Source: Ascidiaceihabitans donghaensis
Lineage (GTDB): Bacteria > Pseudomonadota > Alphaproteobacteria > Rhodobacterales > Rhodobacteraceae
Direction: 5' to 3'
Assembly: GCF_900302465.1 (NCBI RefSeq)
Contig: NZ_OMOR01000001.1
Span: 1,860,001 to 1,924,000 of the forward strand
Length of the DNA stretch: 64,000 nucleotides
Shown: piece by piece, positions 47,766-56,331 of the stretch
Position numbering within the stretch: the stretch's first letter is position 1
Layout of the letters: the number at the start of each line of letters is the position of its first letter
Notes under the pieces: generated by a model
The model's input: only the letters and a program-made list of their open reading frames with translations
What the model was told of the DNA's origin: nothing
The model's database searches: none
Program-made: the position numbers and the translations under genes

Positions 47766-48422
47766 TCAGCCGGTTTTGACGGACCACTGTTCCCAAACAA
47801 ACGGGTACTCCCAATCGCAACTGTGGGTGACGGCCAAACCTTTGCGAATTTCGTCACGCACAGGGCTGAAACGGGGTTCAAACAGATGGAACTGAACCTG
47901 AAGTGTCCCAATACGCGCCATGATCCCGCTATCGATCAGCGCGGGAAGCAGATCGTATTCTCCACCTTCGATGTTCATCTTCGCCAATGCGATGTCTGGA
48001 ATGTCGTTGTCAGCAAAGAATCGGTCAAGGCTGCGAATTTCGGCTTCAAATGCAGTGGCGTGATCGGCCACAGCAGAAGACGCATCGCCTGCATCCGAAA
48101 GCGTCAGGTGGCCGTCTTCTGCACCCAAAGCAAAGCTGTGCACGTGAACATTGTTATGATTTGCAAACTTGTCATGCAATGACTTTGCAAATCCCGGATG
48201 GGGTTCAAAAACATGAACGACTGCTTCGGGTTGTGACCGCAAAACATCTTCGGTCCACGCGCCCACATATCCGCCAAAGTCAAACACGACAGCGCCCGCG
48301 GACAAATCATATCGTTCCAGACGGGCTTGGCCTTTGTCGCGCTTCCAAGCCTTGTAGGCATCATGAAACACGCCTTTCCAAGGATTGCGACGGCGGTCGA
48401 GCCAGCGTTTGAGTGAGGCCAT
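47766..48422 (-). CDS. FkbM-family methyltransferase
   Basis: A 218-aa SAM-dependent methyltransferase. AVVFDFGGYVGAWTEDVL is the glycine-rich SAM site, VHVFEPHPGFAKSLHDKF follows, and the FkbM-type LAKMNIEGGEYDLLPAL comes later. Family members methylate sugars or O-antigen parts, but the target here is unknown. It is downstream of the sigma-factor gene on the same strand with a 77-base gap. Confidence 0.88.
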   Translation of the reverse strand: MASLKRWLDRRRNPWKGVFHDAYKAWKRDKGQARLERYDLSAGAVVFDFGGYVGAWTEDVLRSQPEAVVHVFEPHPGFAKSLHDKFANHNNVHVHSFALGAEDGHLTLSDAGDASSAVADHATAFEAEIRSLDRFFADNDIPDIALAKMNIEGGEYDLLPALIDSGIMARIGTLQVQFHLFEPRFSPVRDEIRKGLAVTHSCDWEYPFVWEQWSVKTG

Positions 48423-48499
48423 GAAACATTTCCTTCAAAACTTGACCTTGGTTAGCGGTCCATGGCCTGCGGTTCAAGCGCTGGCGTGTGCATTGTGCG

Positions 48500-48964
48500 T
48501 TATTCAGCGGTGCCCAAGGTGTCACGCAGGCGTGCGCGGGCACGGGCAAGGCGCGACATCACAGTGCCGACAGGCACATCCAACTGATGCGCCAAAGTGG
48601 CAGGGGATGTCTCTCCGCTGCAGATCAGTCGCATCAACGCGGCCTGATCGGCAGGCAGTGCATCGATCGCCTGCAAAGCATCGGCACATTCCAAACGGGT
48701 CAATGCCACCGGATCAACTGCAACCGCATCGTCTTCCAGTTCTTCGGGTGGCGGCGGACCACGCCATTTCATGCGGGCTTGATTGTGAAGCGTGCGCATC
48801 GCGTAGGGCCCCAATTTGTCGATGGAATGCCCCTTTTTGAGCCGCTGCAATATCCGCAGCAACGCGTCTTGCATCAGATCTTCGGCGTCGGCGGGTGATG
48901 GGGTCAAACGCCGTGCACGCCTTTGCAATAAGGGCATCAGGTCTTCCAGAGATGTGTTTTGCAT
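48500..48964 (-). CDS. ECF-type RNA polymerase sigma factor
   Basis: A 154-aa sigma-70 family protein with only regions 2 and 4. Region 2 shows SPADAEDLMQDALLRILQRL; region 4 shows LDVPVGTVMSRLARARARLR, the HTH that reads the -35. ATG 48964 is chosen over the upstream start at 48994. No anti-sigma gene is adjacent; the divergent neighbour is an EF-hand protein, and the downstream neighbour is an FkbM methyltransferase. Target genes are not known. Confidence 0.9.
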   Translation of the reverse strand: MQNTSLEDLMPLLQRRARRLTPSPADAEDLMQDALLRILQRLKKGHSIDKLGPYAMRTLHNQARMKWRGPPPPEELEDDAVAVDPVALTRLECADALQAIDALPADQAALMRLICSGETSPATLAHQLDVPVGTVMSRLARARARLRDTLGTAE

Positions 48965-49200
48965 GAATAGTGCCTCCTGCGGGCACTGTTTCAAATCCTC
49001 GCAAATACACCATATGGGGGAAATTTGCCGATGGCAGGTTTGCGCATTTTTTGGGCAAGGCGTCGCGCATGGCGCGGTCTCAATTCGGCGGTTCTGTGCG
49101 CGGGGACTGGGGGCAGGGACGGAAAGGGCGAATTGCGCATCAATCAGTGTGAGGGCCGATGACGGTCCTTAACCACAAAATCCTGAAAGGGAGTTATCAC

Positions 49201-49434
49201 ATGACAAAGTTTCACATCGGTACACTGGCCATCTTTGCGGCCTTCGCATCCCCTGCCTTGGCCCAAAGCGCTGATGCAAATGGCGACGGCGTGCTGACCA
49301 TCGACGAAGTGCAGGCCGTCTATCCAGACGTGACAGCCGACAGCTTCACAGCGATGGATTTGAACGCTGATGGCGCTCTGGATGCAGAAGAAGTGTCTGC
49401 CGCCCAAGACGCGGGTCTTATGCCGGCAGGCTAA
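49201..49434 (+). CDS. Small secreted EF-hand protein
   Basis: A 77-aa protein. A signal peptide of about 20 residues (ending PALAQS) is followed by two EF-hand loops, DANGDGVLTIDE and DLNADGALDAEE, each with the expected acidic ligand spacing. It is probably a periplasmic calcium-binding protein. ATG 49201 has GGGAG nine bases upstream. It is divergent from the ECF sigma gene, whose protein may control it (inference). Confidence 0.87.
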   Translation: MTKFHIGTLAIFAAFASPALAQSADANGDGVLTIDEVQAVYPDVTADSFTAMDLNADGALDAEEVSAAQDAGLMPAG

Positions 49435-49446
49435 CCCAAGAACACT

Positions 49447-49513
49447 GGTGCCATCTTTGCACTTTCGCGTGCCCACGTGGAAGTGCCAGATCTGACATCG
49501 CCCAGATGGCACC
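49447..49513. repeat. Long-range inverted repeat after EF-hand gene
   Basis: GGTGCCATCT (49447-49456) and AGATGGCACC (49504-49513) are perfect 10-bp arms enclosing 47 bases that hold further pairing. It lies before the terminator hairpin. It could be RNA structure in the EF-hand transcript's end. Confidence 0.45.
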
Positions 49514-49526
49514 GGTTGGTGGGGGC

Positions 49527-49563
49527 GCGCGACCCGATGGTTCCCCAAACTCATCGGGTCGCG
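49527..49563. terminator. Terminator hairpin between EF-hand and mttB-like genes
   Basis: GCGACCCGATG pairs with CATCGGGTCGC across about 13 bases. It is positioned between convergent genes and can serve both strands; the T-content after it (GTTGCTTTGTT) is modest. Confidence 0.7.
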
Positions 49564-49584
49564 TTGCTTTGTTGTTTCAGTGGG

Positions 49585-51123
49585 TTAGGGCTTGAGGTGA
49601 ATGTTGAATTTCGCCCTTAACGCAGCTTCCAGCGCAGGATCAAACTGTGCCTGTGACGGGGCACCCAGAATGTCTTCTTTGCGTGCCGTGGCTTTGGCGA
49701 TCAGATCGGGCTTGCCCTTTTCTGCCCATTCCTTTGGCGATGTACGATCCCCGAACGTCGGATAGACGCTTTCGGTTTGCATCCGCGACAGCGTTTGATC
49801 GGTGCCTAGATAATGACCGGGGCCGCCCATACAAACTTGTGCAATTTCGTCCACGGCGAGGGTTTCGTCGTTCACTTCGATGCCACGCACGCAGCGCATG
49901 GCCTGTCCTAGAAGATCGTCGCTCAAGATCAGGGATTCGTGGCAAAATCCAAGTAATGATGCGTGCATGCCTGCAGCTTCATACACCATATTCACACCCG
50001 AAAGTCCCGCCAGAACGCTAGAACACATCTGTTCCCAACCGGCTTGCATGTCGGGCATTTTCGAATCCGACGCCCCGCCTGCGGCCCCTCCGGGCAGGTC
50101 ATAGAACCGGTGCATTTGCCCGCAACCAGCTGTCAAAAGGGCTTGTTCGCCCGACCCAATGGACATCGCACCTGTGCGCAGATCCAAACCGAAAGGCCAG
50201 GTGCCAAAGACACAAGGCGCGCCCGGTTTGACGGCGTTGACATAGACCAGCCCCGCCAGACATTCGGCAGTGGCTTGCACAATCGCGCCTGCGATGGTGG
50301 ACGGGGCAGTGGCGCCTTGCATGCCGGCCGACAACAACAGCACAGGCAATCCCGCTTCAATGCAGCGTTCCATAACTTCGCAACTTTCGGTGGCGAACTT
50401 CATCGGAGGCACAACAAAACAGTTGGAATTGGACACAAAAGGGCGTTCGCGGAATTTGTCTTCGCCGCCCGCGATCATGTACAGCATCTCTACGGCAGGG
50501 GCGACAAAATCGGGTTCCGTAAAGGACGTGCCGATGTGTTTCATGGTGCCGGAACAGGCCGCAAAAATGGTGTTGTAGTCCATTTCCATATTGTCTGTGA
50601 TGTCGCGGCACACCATCGGTCGCTGGCAAAAGTGTACGTTGTCCAAAACATCAACGATTTTTGCCGCGTCGTGCAGGTCTTGCACAGTGGATTCGCGGTA
50701 CGCGTTGCCTGCAACATCGACCATGTGCACGGCGGCGCCAGCGGTGCCGTAATGCACGTTTGATCCGGACAGTTCCAGATCGGTTTTCCCGTCACGGCTG
50801 AAGTAGGTCACCGACCGGTTGGCGCGTGCCAAGGTGTCTTCGACCAAGGCGCGTGGAAAGCGGATGCGACCGTCATCGCCCAGAATTGCTCCGGCTCCCG
50901 TTAGGTAATCGATCCCGGAAGGTGGCGCGTCTGCCAACCCGATGCGCTCAAGTGCATCCAATGCGGCGTGGTGGATGCGTTGCACGTCTGCATCGGACAG
51001 TGGATTGTACCGGCCACCCTCCATGCCGGGGCGAATGGGGCGGAGGCTGTCTGCCAACGGTGCTGCGCGGGCGGCGCGGCGTGCGGCGCGACCGCCGCTG
51101 CGAGACGGATTTTGTGCGTTCAT
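49585..51123 (-). CDS. Trimethylamine methyltransferase-family protein (non-pyrrolysine MttB homologue)
   Basis: A 512-aa MttB-family corrinoid methyltransferase homologue. The open frame has no in-frame amber codon, so it lacks pyrrolysine and belongs to the group that includes glycine-betaine-type MtgB. Segments such as FRERPFVSNSNCFVVPPMKFA, SAGMQGATAPSTIAGAIVQ and MSIGSGEQALLTAGCGQMHR fit the family. It would move a methyl group from a quaternary amine to a corrinoid protein; no corrinoid protein or activase lies beside it here. The Arg/Ala-rich N-terminus (about residues 8-25) is unusual. Confidence 0.88.
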   Translation of the reverse strand: MNAQNPSRSGGRAARRAARAAPLADSLRPIRPGMEGGRYNPLSDADVQRIHHAALDALERIGLADAPPSGIDYLTGAGAILGDDGRIRFPRALVEDTLARANRSVTYFSRDGKTDLELSGSNVHYGTAGAAVHMVDVAGNAYRESTVQDLHDAAKIVDVLDNVHFCQRPMVCRDITDNMEMDYNTIFAACSGTMKHIGTSFTEPDFVAPAVEMLYMIAGGEDKFRERPFVSNSNCFVVPPMKFATESCEVMERCIEAGLPVLLLSAGMQGATAPSTIAGAIVQATAECLAGLVYVNAVKPGAPCVFGTWPFGLDLRTGAMSIGSGEQALLTAGCGQMHRFYDLPGGAAGGASDSKMPDMQAGWEQMCSSVLAGLSGVNMVYEAAGMHASLLGFCHESLILSDDLLGQAMRCVRGIEVNDETLAVDEIAQVCMGGPGHYLGTDQTLSRMQTESVYPTFGDRTSPKEWAEKGKPDLIAKATARKEDILGAPSQAQFDPALEAALRAKFNIHLKP

Positions 51124-51586
51124 TTTGTGGAATATCCATTTGGTACGTCAGAGAAAGAGCTTGGCGGTTAGCCCTGCACAGGTCGCCCCCGCGCCGCACG
51201 GCCGCGTTCCGCACCGATGGTGCGTACAACAAGTGCGATTTTGCACCGGCTTCGCTGCACAGACGTCCTCCCAAACATCACGCGTGGATCATCGCGTATG
51301 TCGCAAGTGTGCCCGTGGTCTACCTGCGACGTCTTGTCCATTTACGACGTGCATGTGTTTTTTCGATCGCGTCCCGCAATGCGGTTTCTTCGGCGGAAAA
51401 ACACACAACAGGCGGGAAAATGTCGGCGGGATTTTGCATTCTGGCACAGGCTTGCCGAGCGGCACGTGTTTGGATGGTCAAGGCTGGCGTGCACCTGAAA
51501 AACGACCATGTGTTGTCCCATGCAAAGCGGCACCTGCAGAAAGGACCGTTTCTGCAAATATTGCGGCAAGTAACAGGAGAAACACT
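51124..51586. other. Gene-free region between mttB-like and OMP genes
   Basis: About 460 bases between divergent genes. No credible gene or strong promoter was recognised. Open frames that cross it are extensions of the OMP frame without a ribosome site or conservation-like composition. Confidence 0.6.
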
Positions 51587-52189
51587 ATGAAATGCACGAT
51601 AATGATCACCGCCTTGGCAGGGTTGGGCACCAGTCTTGTCGCGCTGCCGGCTTTGGCGGGCAGCCCCACGGAAACAGTCGCACCCGAACCGGTGATCGCT
51701 TCCCCGCCACCCCCACCGCCTCCGGTGTCATTGGGCGGCGACTGGGGTGGTTTTTACGGCGGTTTGCAATTGGGCAATCTGGACGTGGACGGCACAGGTG
51801 CCGCGGACGGTGACGATGTGACCTTTGGTTTTCACGGCGGCTACAACTACGACTTTGGCCAATTCGTGGTCGGTGGTGAATTCGATTATGACTTTGGCGA
51901 TATTGATCTTGGCGGGGCGGCCACCGTCGACAATGTGATGCGTCTAAAATTGAAAGCGGGCTACGATCTGGGACGTACCTTGATTTATGCCACAGCCGGT
52001 GCGGCGCGGGTCGATACGTCTTTGGGGAATGAAACCGGAGAGTTTCTGGGCCTTGGTGTTGCCTATCAGATCAATGACCGATTTGTCGTAGGGGGCGAAG
52101 TTTTGGAACATCGCTTTGATGATATTTCGGGCAGTGGTGTGGACGCGGATGCCACGGCTGTGACGGTACGCGCGTCGCTTCGTTTCTAA
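51587..52189 (+). CDS. Small outer-membrane beta-barrel protein
   Basis: A 200-aa protein with a signal peptide (ending ALAGS), a Pro-rich linker of seven consecutive prolines, then a Gly/Asp/Tyr-rich region of alternating beta-strands (GDWGGFYGGLQLGNLDVDG, GGYNYDFGQFVVGGEFDYDF) ending in aromatic VTVRASLRF. This is the pattern of Omp25/opacity-like porins. ATG 51587 has AGGAGA upstream; the frame is open far upstream but only this start makes a signal peptide. Function is likely envelope structure. Confidence 0.87.
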   Translation: MKCTIMITALAGLGTSLVALPALAGSPTETVAPEPVIASPPPPPPPVSLGGDWGGFYGGLQLGNLDVDGTGAADGDDVTFGFHGGYNYDFGQFVVGGEFDYDFGDIDLGGAATVDNVMRLKLKAGYDLGRTLIYATAGAARVDTSLGNETGEFLGLGVAYQINDRFVVGGEVLEHRFDDISGSGVDADATAVTVRASLRF

Positions 52190-52196
52190 ACAAATT

Positions 52197-52234
52197 CCAA
52201 GACCGCTGGCGCTGTATTGCGCCAGCGGTCTTGG
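52197..52234. terminator. Bidirectional hairpin between OMP and TPM genes
   Basis: CCAAGACCGCTGGCGC pairs perfectly with GCGCCAGCGGTCTTGG across TGTATT, a 16-bp stem. No T-run follows on either strand, but its location between convergent genes fits a terminator. Confidence 0.75.
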
Positions 52235-52246
52235 CATATGGGCGTG

Positions 52247-53080
52247 TCACCACCGCCCTGATGCGCCGCCACCCCCCGAACTACCACCCCCAAAGCTGGA
52301 TCCGCTGGAGGATTTCGAAATTCTGGAAATTGAATAGGCGCTGACCATCCGGTAGTCGCAATTGGTGCAGTATTTGGTGCGTTCACCCGATCCGCTTGCG
52401 CTGGTTGTGGCCCGTTGCAGAACGCGGCGTGTGGCGCGAAGCCCACCTGTCTGGCCGCATTGCGGACAACTGCGCAGACGCATCGCGCGATCCTTGATCC
52501 AGTTGCCGCCAAAAAGCCAAATGAAAGGCACCGCAAGCACGGCCAGCCACCAAGGTGCGCCTTTCCCTTTTGGCGCGTCTTCACCGGCGCTGTGCGGCAC
52601 AGCGATTGTATCGATCGTATCCTGAACCCCCTCCAAGATGCCTGTAGCATAATAGTTGTCGCGGAATTTGGGTAAAAAGCTGCGATCAATGACGGTTTTG
52701 GCGACACCATCCCAAGCCCCTGAATATCCCTTGCCCAGTTCGATGCGCATGGCCCTGTCCTGATACAGCACCAGCACCATGATCCCGTCGTTGCGGGTTG
52801 CGTCGCCGACACCCCAATGATTGAACAACCCTGTGGCGAAGGCCTCCATCGTGACGTCCGGATTGTAAGTGGCTTGCCGCGTCAGGGTCACAACGGTCAT
52901 TTCCACACCGGTTTCATCGCGCAGCTTTGACAGTGATCTATCCAGCTGCGTTCGTTGTTCAGCCGTCAGCAATCCGGCAAAATCGTTGACGGTTGTCGAT
53001 GCATAGTCGGGATAAAAGGTCTGTGCAGTGCCAGCCAATGGGCAAAGGCACAGCAAGACTGCAAAAATGTAGCGGATCAC
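52247..53080 (-). CDS. TPM-domain protein with zinc ribbon
   Basis: A 277-aa exported protein. After a signal peptide (about residues 1-19) comes a TPM domain with VNDFAGLLTAEQRTQLDRSL and WGVGDATRNDGIMVLVLYQD, then a membrane helix WWLAVLAVPFIWLFGGNW, a cysteine pair set (CPQCGQTGG and YCTNCDY) of zinc-ribbon type, and a Gly/Ser-rich tail ending GGGSSGGGGASGRW. Family members have been linked to photosystem repair in plants and phosphatase-like activity; the bacterial role is unclear. Confidence 0.88.
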   Translation of the reverse strand: MIRYIFAVLLCLCPLAGTAQTFYPDYASTTVNDFAGLLTAEQRTQLDRSLSKLRDETGVEMTVVTLTRQATYNPDVTMEAFATGLFNHWGVGDATRNDGIMVLVLYQDRAMRIELGKGYSGAWDGVAKTVIDRSFLPKFRDNYYATGILEGVQDTIDTIAVPHSAGEDAPKGKGAPWWLAVLAVPFIWLFGGNWIKDRAMRLRSCPQCGQTGGLRATRRVLQRATTSASGSGERTKYCTNCDYRMVSAYSISRISKSSSGSSFGGGSSGGGGASGRW

Positions 53081-53173
53081 GGTAAACTCCCCTTCAGTAG
53101 ATGCAGGCAGTTTACCGCAAGGACCCTTGTCCGTCAGGTCGTGTTTTCCAGACCCTTTTCTTTGGCCTAGATT

Positions 53174-54346
53174 TTACGTTTCGAGACTTTGGGCAAACGC
53201 GCAAAGGGTACGCAAAGCGTCCGAGAATTGCGTGTCCTCGATGGTCATGGCCACACGCACATGACCCGCGGCAGCAGCGCCAAAGCTTTCCCCCGGCATG
53301 ACAGCGATGTGGTGGGCATCCAGCAAGGCGTTTGCAAAACCTTCCCCCGACAGGCCGGTGGCCCGTACGTCCAGCATCAGGTACATTGCCCCTTGGGCAG
53401 GCACCAGACCCACTGTGTTTTGCTCTGCCAGAACCTGTTTGGCCAAGGCACGTCTGCGGCGGAAGGGGGCTGCGATTTCTTCTTCAAAAGCAGGGCCTTG
53501 ATCCATCGCAAATACTGCAGCGTCCTGAATGAAACCCGGCACGCCATAGGTTGTGTGGGTCGACAGGTTGATCGTGGCCTCGATCACATGTTCGGGGGCC
53601 ACGATCCATCCGCACCGCGATCCGGTCATAGCGTGGGACTTGGACATGGAGCCCACGACCAAAGTGCGCTCGGCCATGCCGGGCAGGGCGCGGGGGCTGA
53701 TATGGGTGCCTTCCCAGATTTGCGTGTCGTAGACTTCGTCCGAAATCAGCCACAGGTCATGATCAAGACACACCTTTGCGATGCCGTCCAATGTGCTGCG
53801 GGAATAGACGGTGCCGGTGGGGTTGTTGGGGCTGTTGATCAGAAGGGTCTTGGCACCTTTGGCTTGCGCGGCAATGTCGGCGGCACGCGGTTGAAAGGCG
53901 TCTTCTGCACGGGTCTGGATTGCACGCGGGATTGCAGAGGCGCCGCGAATGGTGCCGGGGTAGGTGGCATAAAAAGGATCAAGGTACAGCGCCACATCGC
54001 CGGGGTCACACAGACAGGTGTGTGCGGCAAACAATGCTGATTGCCCACCCGGTGTGACCATGACGTTGGCGGCTGTGGTCGGCACGCCTGTTCGCTCTTG
54101 CACGCGCGCGGCGATTGTTTCGCGCAGGGCCGTCGTGCCTGGCACCATCGCATAACCCGTATGCCCGCCCAGCGCAGAGGCATGCATGTCGCGCAAGATA
54201 GGGGCCGCTGTGCGAATGTCGTGTTCACCGATGGTCAGTTCCGTCACGGGGGTGCCGTCCTTGATCATCTGACGGGCGCGATAAAACACGTCCCATCCGT
54301 CGGACCCTGTGCCTAGAATGGTCGAAATGCGTTGGCTCAGTTCCAT
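53174..54346 (-). CDS. PLP-dependent aminotransferase, class I/II
   Basis: A 390-aa enzyme. LLINSPNNPTGTVYSRSTLD, LWLISDEVYDTQIW and the PLP lysine in VGSMSKSHAMTGSRCGWIV are clear. The start is ATG 54346 with GAGGGAG upstream; a long frame beyond it to 54568 is not supported. It is the last gene of a run with an ABM protein and a NIPSNAP protein, separated from the ABM gene by about 65 bases. Substrate unknown. Confidence 0.9.
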   Translation of the reverse strand: MELSQRISTILGTGSDGWDVFYRARQMIKDGTPVTELTIGEHDIRTAAPILRDMHASALGGHTGYAMVPGTTALRETIAARVQERTGVPTTAANVMVTPGGQSALFAAHTCLCDPGDVALYLDPFYATYPGTIRGASAIPRAIQTRAEDAFQPRAADIAAQAKGAKTLLINSPNNPTGTVYSRSTLDGIAKVCLDHDLWLISDEVYDTQIWEGTHISPRALPGMAERTLVVGSMSKSHAMTGSRCGWIVAPEHVIEATINLSTHTTYGVPGFIQDAAVFAMDQGPAFEEEIAAPFRRRRALAKQVLAEQNTVGLVPAQGAMYLMLDVRATGLSGEGFANALLDAHHIAVMPGESFGAAAAGHVRVAMTIEDTQFSDALRTLCAFAQSLET

Positions 54347-54410
54347 GGTGCGACTCCCTCTTAGGTGCGGTCGCGCCACGTCGCCCGAGCCGAGCGCCAT
54401 TGTCAATATC

Positions 54411-54755
54411 TCAGCCGTGCAAAGCCACGCTGTCTGTTGGGGCCTGTGCGCGGTCATGCAGCCCGTAATCACGCATGACATGTGCCACCCGCAAACGGTA
54501 CCCTGCAAACAGACCATCACGCCCCACCGATTGCGCCCCCCGATGCGCGTGCAAACTGCGCCATGCAATCACGGCCGCTTCGTCGCGGAAAAACGACAGC
54601 GACAACAATTTGTCGGGGTTGGACAGGCTTTGAAACCGTTCCACCGAAATGAAGCCGTCGACCTGATCCAGCAACGGGCGCATCTTGGCTGCCATCTCCA
54701 GATAGGGCTCCATTTTGCCGTCAGCGGGTTCGACTTCGAAAATTACGGCAATCAT
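54411..54755 (-). CDS. Antibiotic biosynthesis monooxygenase (ABM)-domain protein
   Basis: A 114-aa protein with MIAVIFEVEPADGKMEPYLEM and LLDQVDGFISVERFQSLSNP, the layout of the ferredoxin-like ABM fold found in small quinone monooxygenases and haem-degrading or stress proteins. It overlaps the NIPSNAP gene by four bases. No catalytic residues can be assigned with confidence, so activity is not established. Confidence 0.83.
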   Translation of the reverse strand: MIAVIFEVEPADGKMEPYLEMAAKMRPLLDQVDGFISVERFQSLSNPDKLLSLSFFRDEAAVIAWRSLHAHRGAQSVGRDGLFAGYRLRVAHVMRDYGLHDRAQAPTDSVALHG

Positions 54756-55087
54756 TTTGTTTCTCCCAATGGCACTGAATGTGGCGCTGACGCCAGTTTG
54801 AGAAACGTGCGATCTTCGCGCAAGATAAAGCGTTTTGATTGCGCGAATTCATAGTTCTCGCGTCCCAATGGATCTGCGGCAAGCCGGGCGCGGTAGGCCT
54901 CATAGCTGGCAAGATCGGGAATGTTGTAGATGCCATAGGCCAATGTTGATGACCCTTCATGTGGCGCATAGTACCCCACCAGATCGGCGCCACAGCGTGG
55001 GATGGCTTGGCCCCAGTTCCGGGCATACTGCACAAAGTCCGCTTTTTTGGTGGGGTCGATGTGGTATTTTATGATGCAGGTCAGCAT
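54752..55087 (-). CDS. NIPSNAP-family protein
   Basis: A 111-aa protein of the dimeric ferredoxin-like NIPSNAP group: MLTCIIKYHIDPTKKADFVQ and TLAYGIYNIPDLASYEAYRA are recognisable. ATG 55087 has GGAG nine bases upstream; the long frame to 55366 is rejected because it overlaps the divergent regulator. The four-base ATGA overlap with the ABM gene shows coupling. The molecular function is unknown. Confidence 0.83.
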   Translation of the reverse strand: MLTCIIKYHIDPTKKADFVQYARNWGQAIPRCGADLVGYYAPHEGSSTLAYGIYNIPDLASYEAYRARLAADPLGRENYEFAQSKRFILREDRTFLKLASAPHSVPLGETK

Positions 55088-55159
55088 GGGTGTCTCCTTC
55101 ATTTGCTGGGGCCTGTCTAAAGGATTGCCTGTCGATGATGCTTCGGTTACGGTCGAAGT

Positions 55160-55837
55160 ATGAAAGAAGGTCCAGATATAGCATCTATTGCCGCCCTCAT
55201 CGGTGATCCCGCCCGCGCCAACATCCTGACAGCTCTGATGTCGGGCAAGGCACTGACCGCCACTGAACTGGCGGGTGAGGCTGGCGTGACGCCCCAAACA
55301 GCCAGTGCGCATTTGGCAAAACTGGATGCAGGCGGGTTGCTGAAAGCTGACAAACAGGGACGGCACAAATATTTCGCACTGGCGTCCGACGATGTGGCTG
55401 GGGTTTTAGAAGGTTTGATGGGGTTGGCGGCCAATTCAGGGCATTTGCGCACCCGAACTGGCCCAAAAGACGCGGCCTTGCGCAAGGCGCGTGTGTGTTA
55501 CAGCCATTTGGCAGGCGAAATGGGCACCCGAATGTTTGATCACATGATCGCGCATCGGTTGTTGATCGAAGGCGAGGGCGATGTCGCTTTGACGGATACG
55601 GGCACGGTTTTTGCGACTGAGTTCGGGATCGATGTGGCGTACCTAAACCGGCAAAAGGCGCCCCTGTGCAAAGCGTGTCTGGACTGGAGCGAACGGCGCA
55701 CGCATCTGGCGGGCAGTTTGGGCCGTGCCATGCTGGCGCGTATGGAAGAACTGGGCTGGGCGACACGTGACCAGAAAACACGGATCGTAGCGTTTAAGAA
55801 GACGGGCGAGGCGGCGTTTGAGGGATTGTTTGGCTAG
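55160..55837 (+). CDS. ArsR-type transcriptional regulator with extended C-terminal domain
   Basis: A 225-aa winged-helix regulator. Residues 10-75 form the HTH (DPARANILTALMSGKALTA, then VTPQTASAHLAKLDAGGLL and the wing). The C-terminal two thirds include RQKAPLCKACLDWSERRTHLAG with two cysteines, a segment typical of this ArsR subgroup and a possible sensing site. It is divergent from the NIPSNAP-ABM-aminotransferase genes by about 70 bases and probably controls them (inference). Confidence 0.87.
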   Translation: MKEGPDIASIAALIGDPARANILTALMSGKALTATELAGEAGVTPQTASAHLAKLDAGGLLKADKQGRHKYFALASDDVAGVLEGLMGLAANSGHLRTRTGPKDAALRKARVCYSHLAGEMGTRMFDHMIAHRLLIEGEGDVALTDTGTVFATEFGIDVAYLNRQKAPLCKACLDWSERRTHLAGSLGRAMLARMEELGWATRDQKTRIVAFKKTGEAAFEGLFG

Positions 55838-56331
55838 GGACTATGCGGGTCATAGCGGCCACCAATCAAAAACCTTCGGTCAAATTTGAACCATACTGAG
55901 TTGCATGAGAGGCAACTGAAGCGGTAACGGCCAATGCCTTCATTGATGGTCGGTTGTGTATTGGCCGTGGCGCTACAGCAGGTCCAAGCGGATTCTACCC
56001 TTTGTACGAAGACCATTCCATAGCGTTGCTGCACTGCAGTATGCCAATGGCGCTTCTTTTTTAAGCGCTCGCATCAGAAAAGACGCAATTTTCAGCACTG
56101 TGGCCAGCAATGCCCATGGAAGACTTGATAGCGCTTCACCTCTTACGCACCACGTTCAAAGATTTGGTTGTCCGCTTAAGGGCGCTTCAATGCCACGCGA
56201 AGGTGCAATCCTGGCAGATAACGACCCTCGCATGGCTGCAACAAAAGAGCTGCGTTATCCGCATATCAAACTGACAAGGCCTTGCCTAGCAGGCTGATGG
56301 CGTGCGCGGCCAACTCTAGAGGGTCTTTCCA
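55838..56331. other. Region upstream of urtA without a clear gene
   Basis: About 490 bases. Frames such as 55956-56297 give low-complexity-free but unrecognised peptides without ribosome sites. The composition looks like degenerate, formerly coding or repeat-derived DNA. The urtA promoter and leader should be in the last 150 bases; no consensus element was identified. Confidence 0.45.

Noticed and set aside
50942-51586. A 415-codon frame that would extend the outer-membrane protein far upstream.
   Set aside because: Only ATG 51587 gives a ribosome site and a signal peptide; the upstream part overlaps the mttB-like gene and has a non-protein-like Arg/Cys/Ser-rich composition.
55956-56297. A 113-codon frame upstream of urtA.
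   Set aside because: No ribosome site, no recognisable domain, and a composition unlike neighbouring genes; treated as degenerate DNA.
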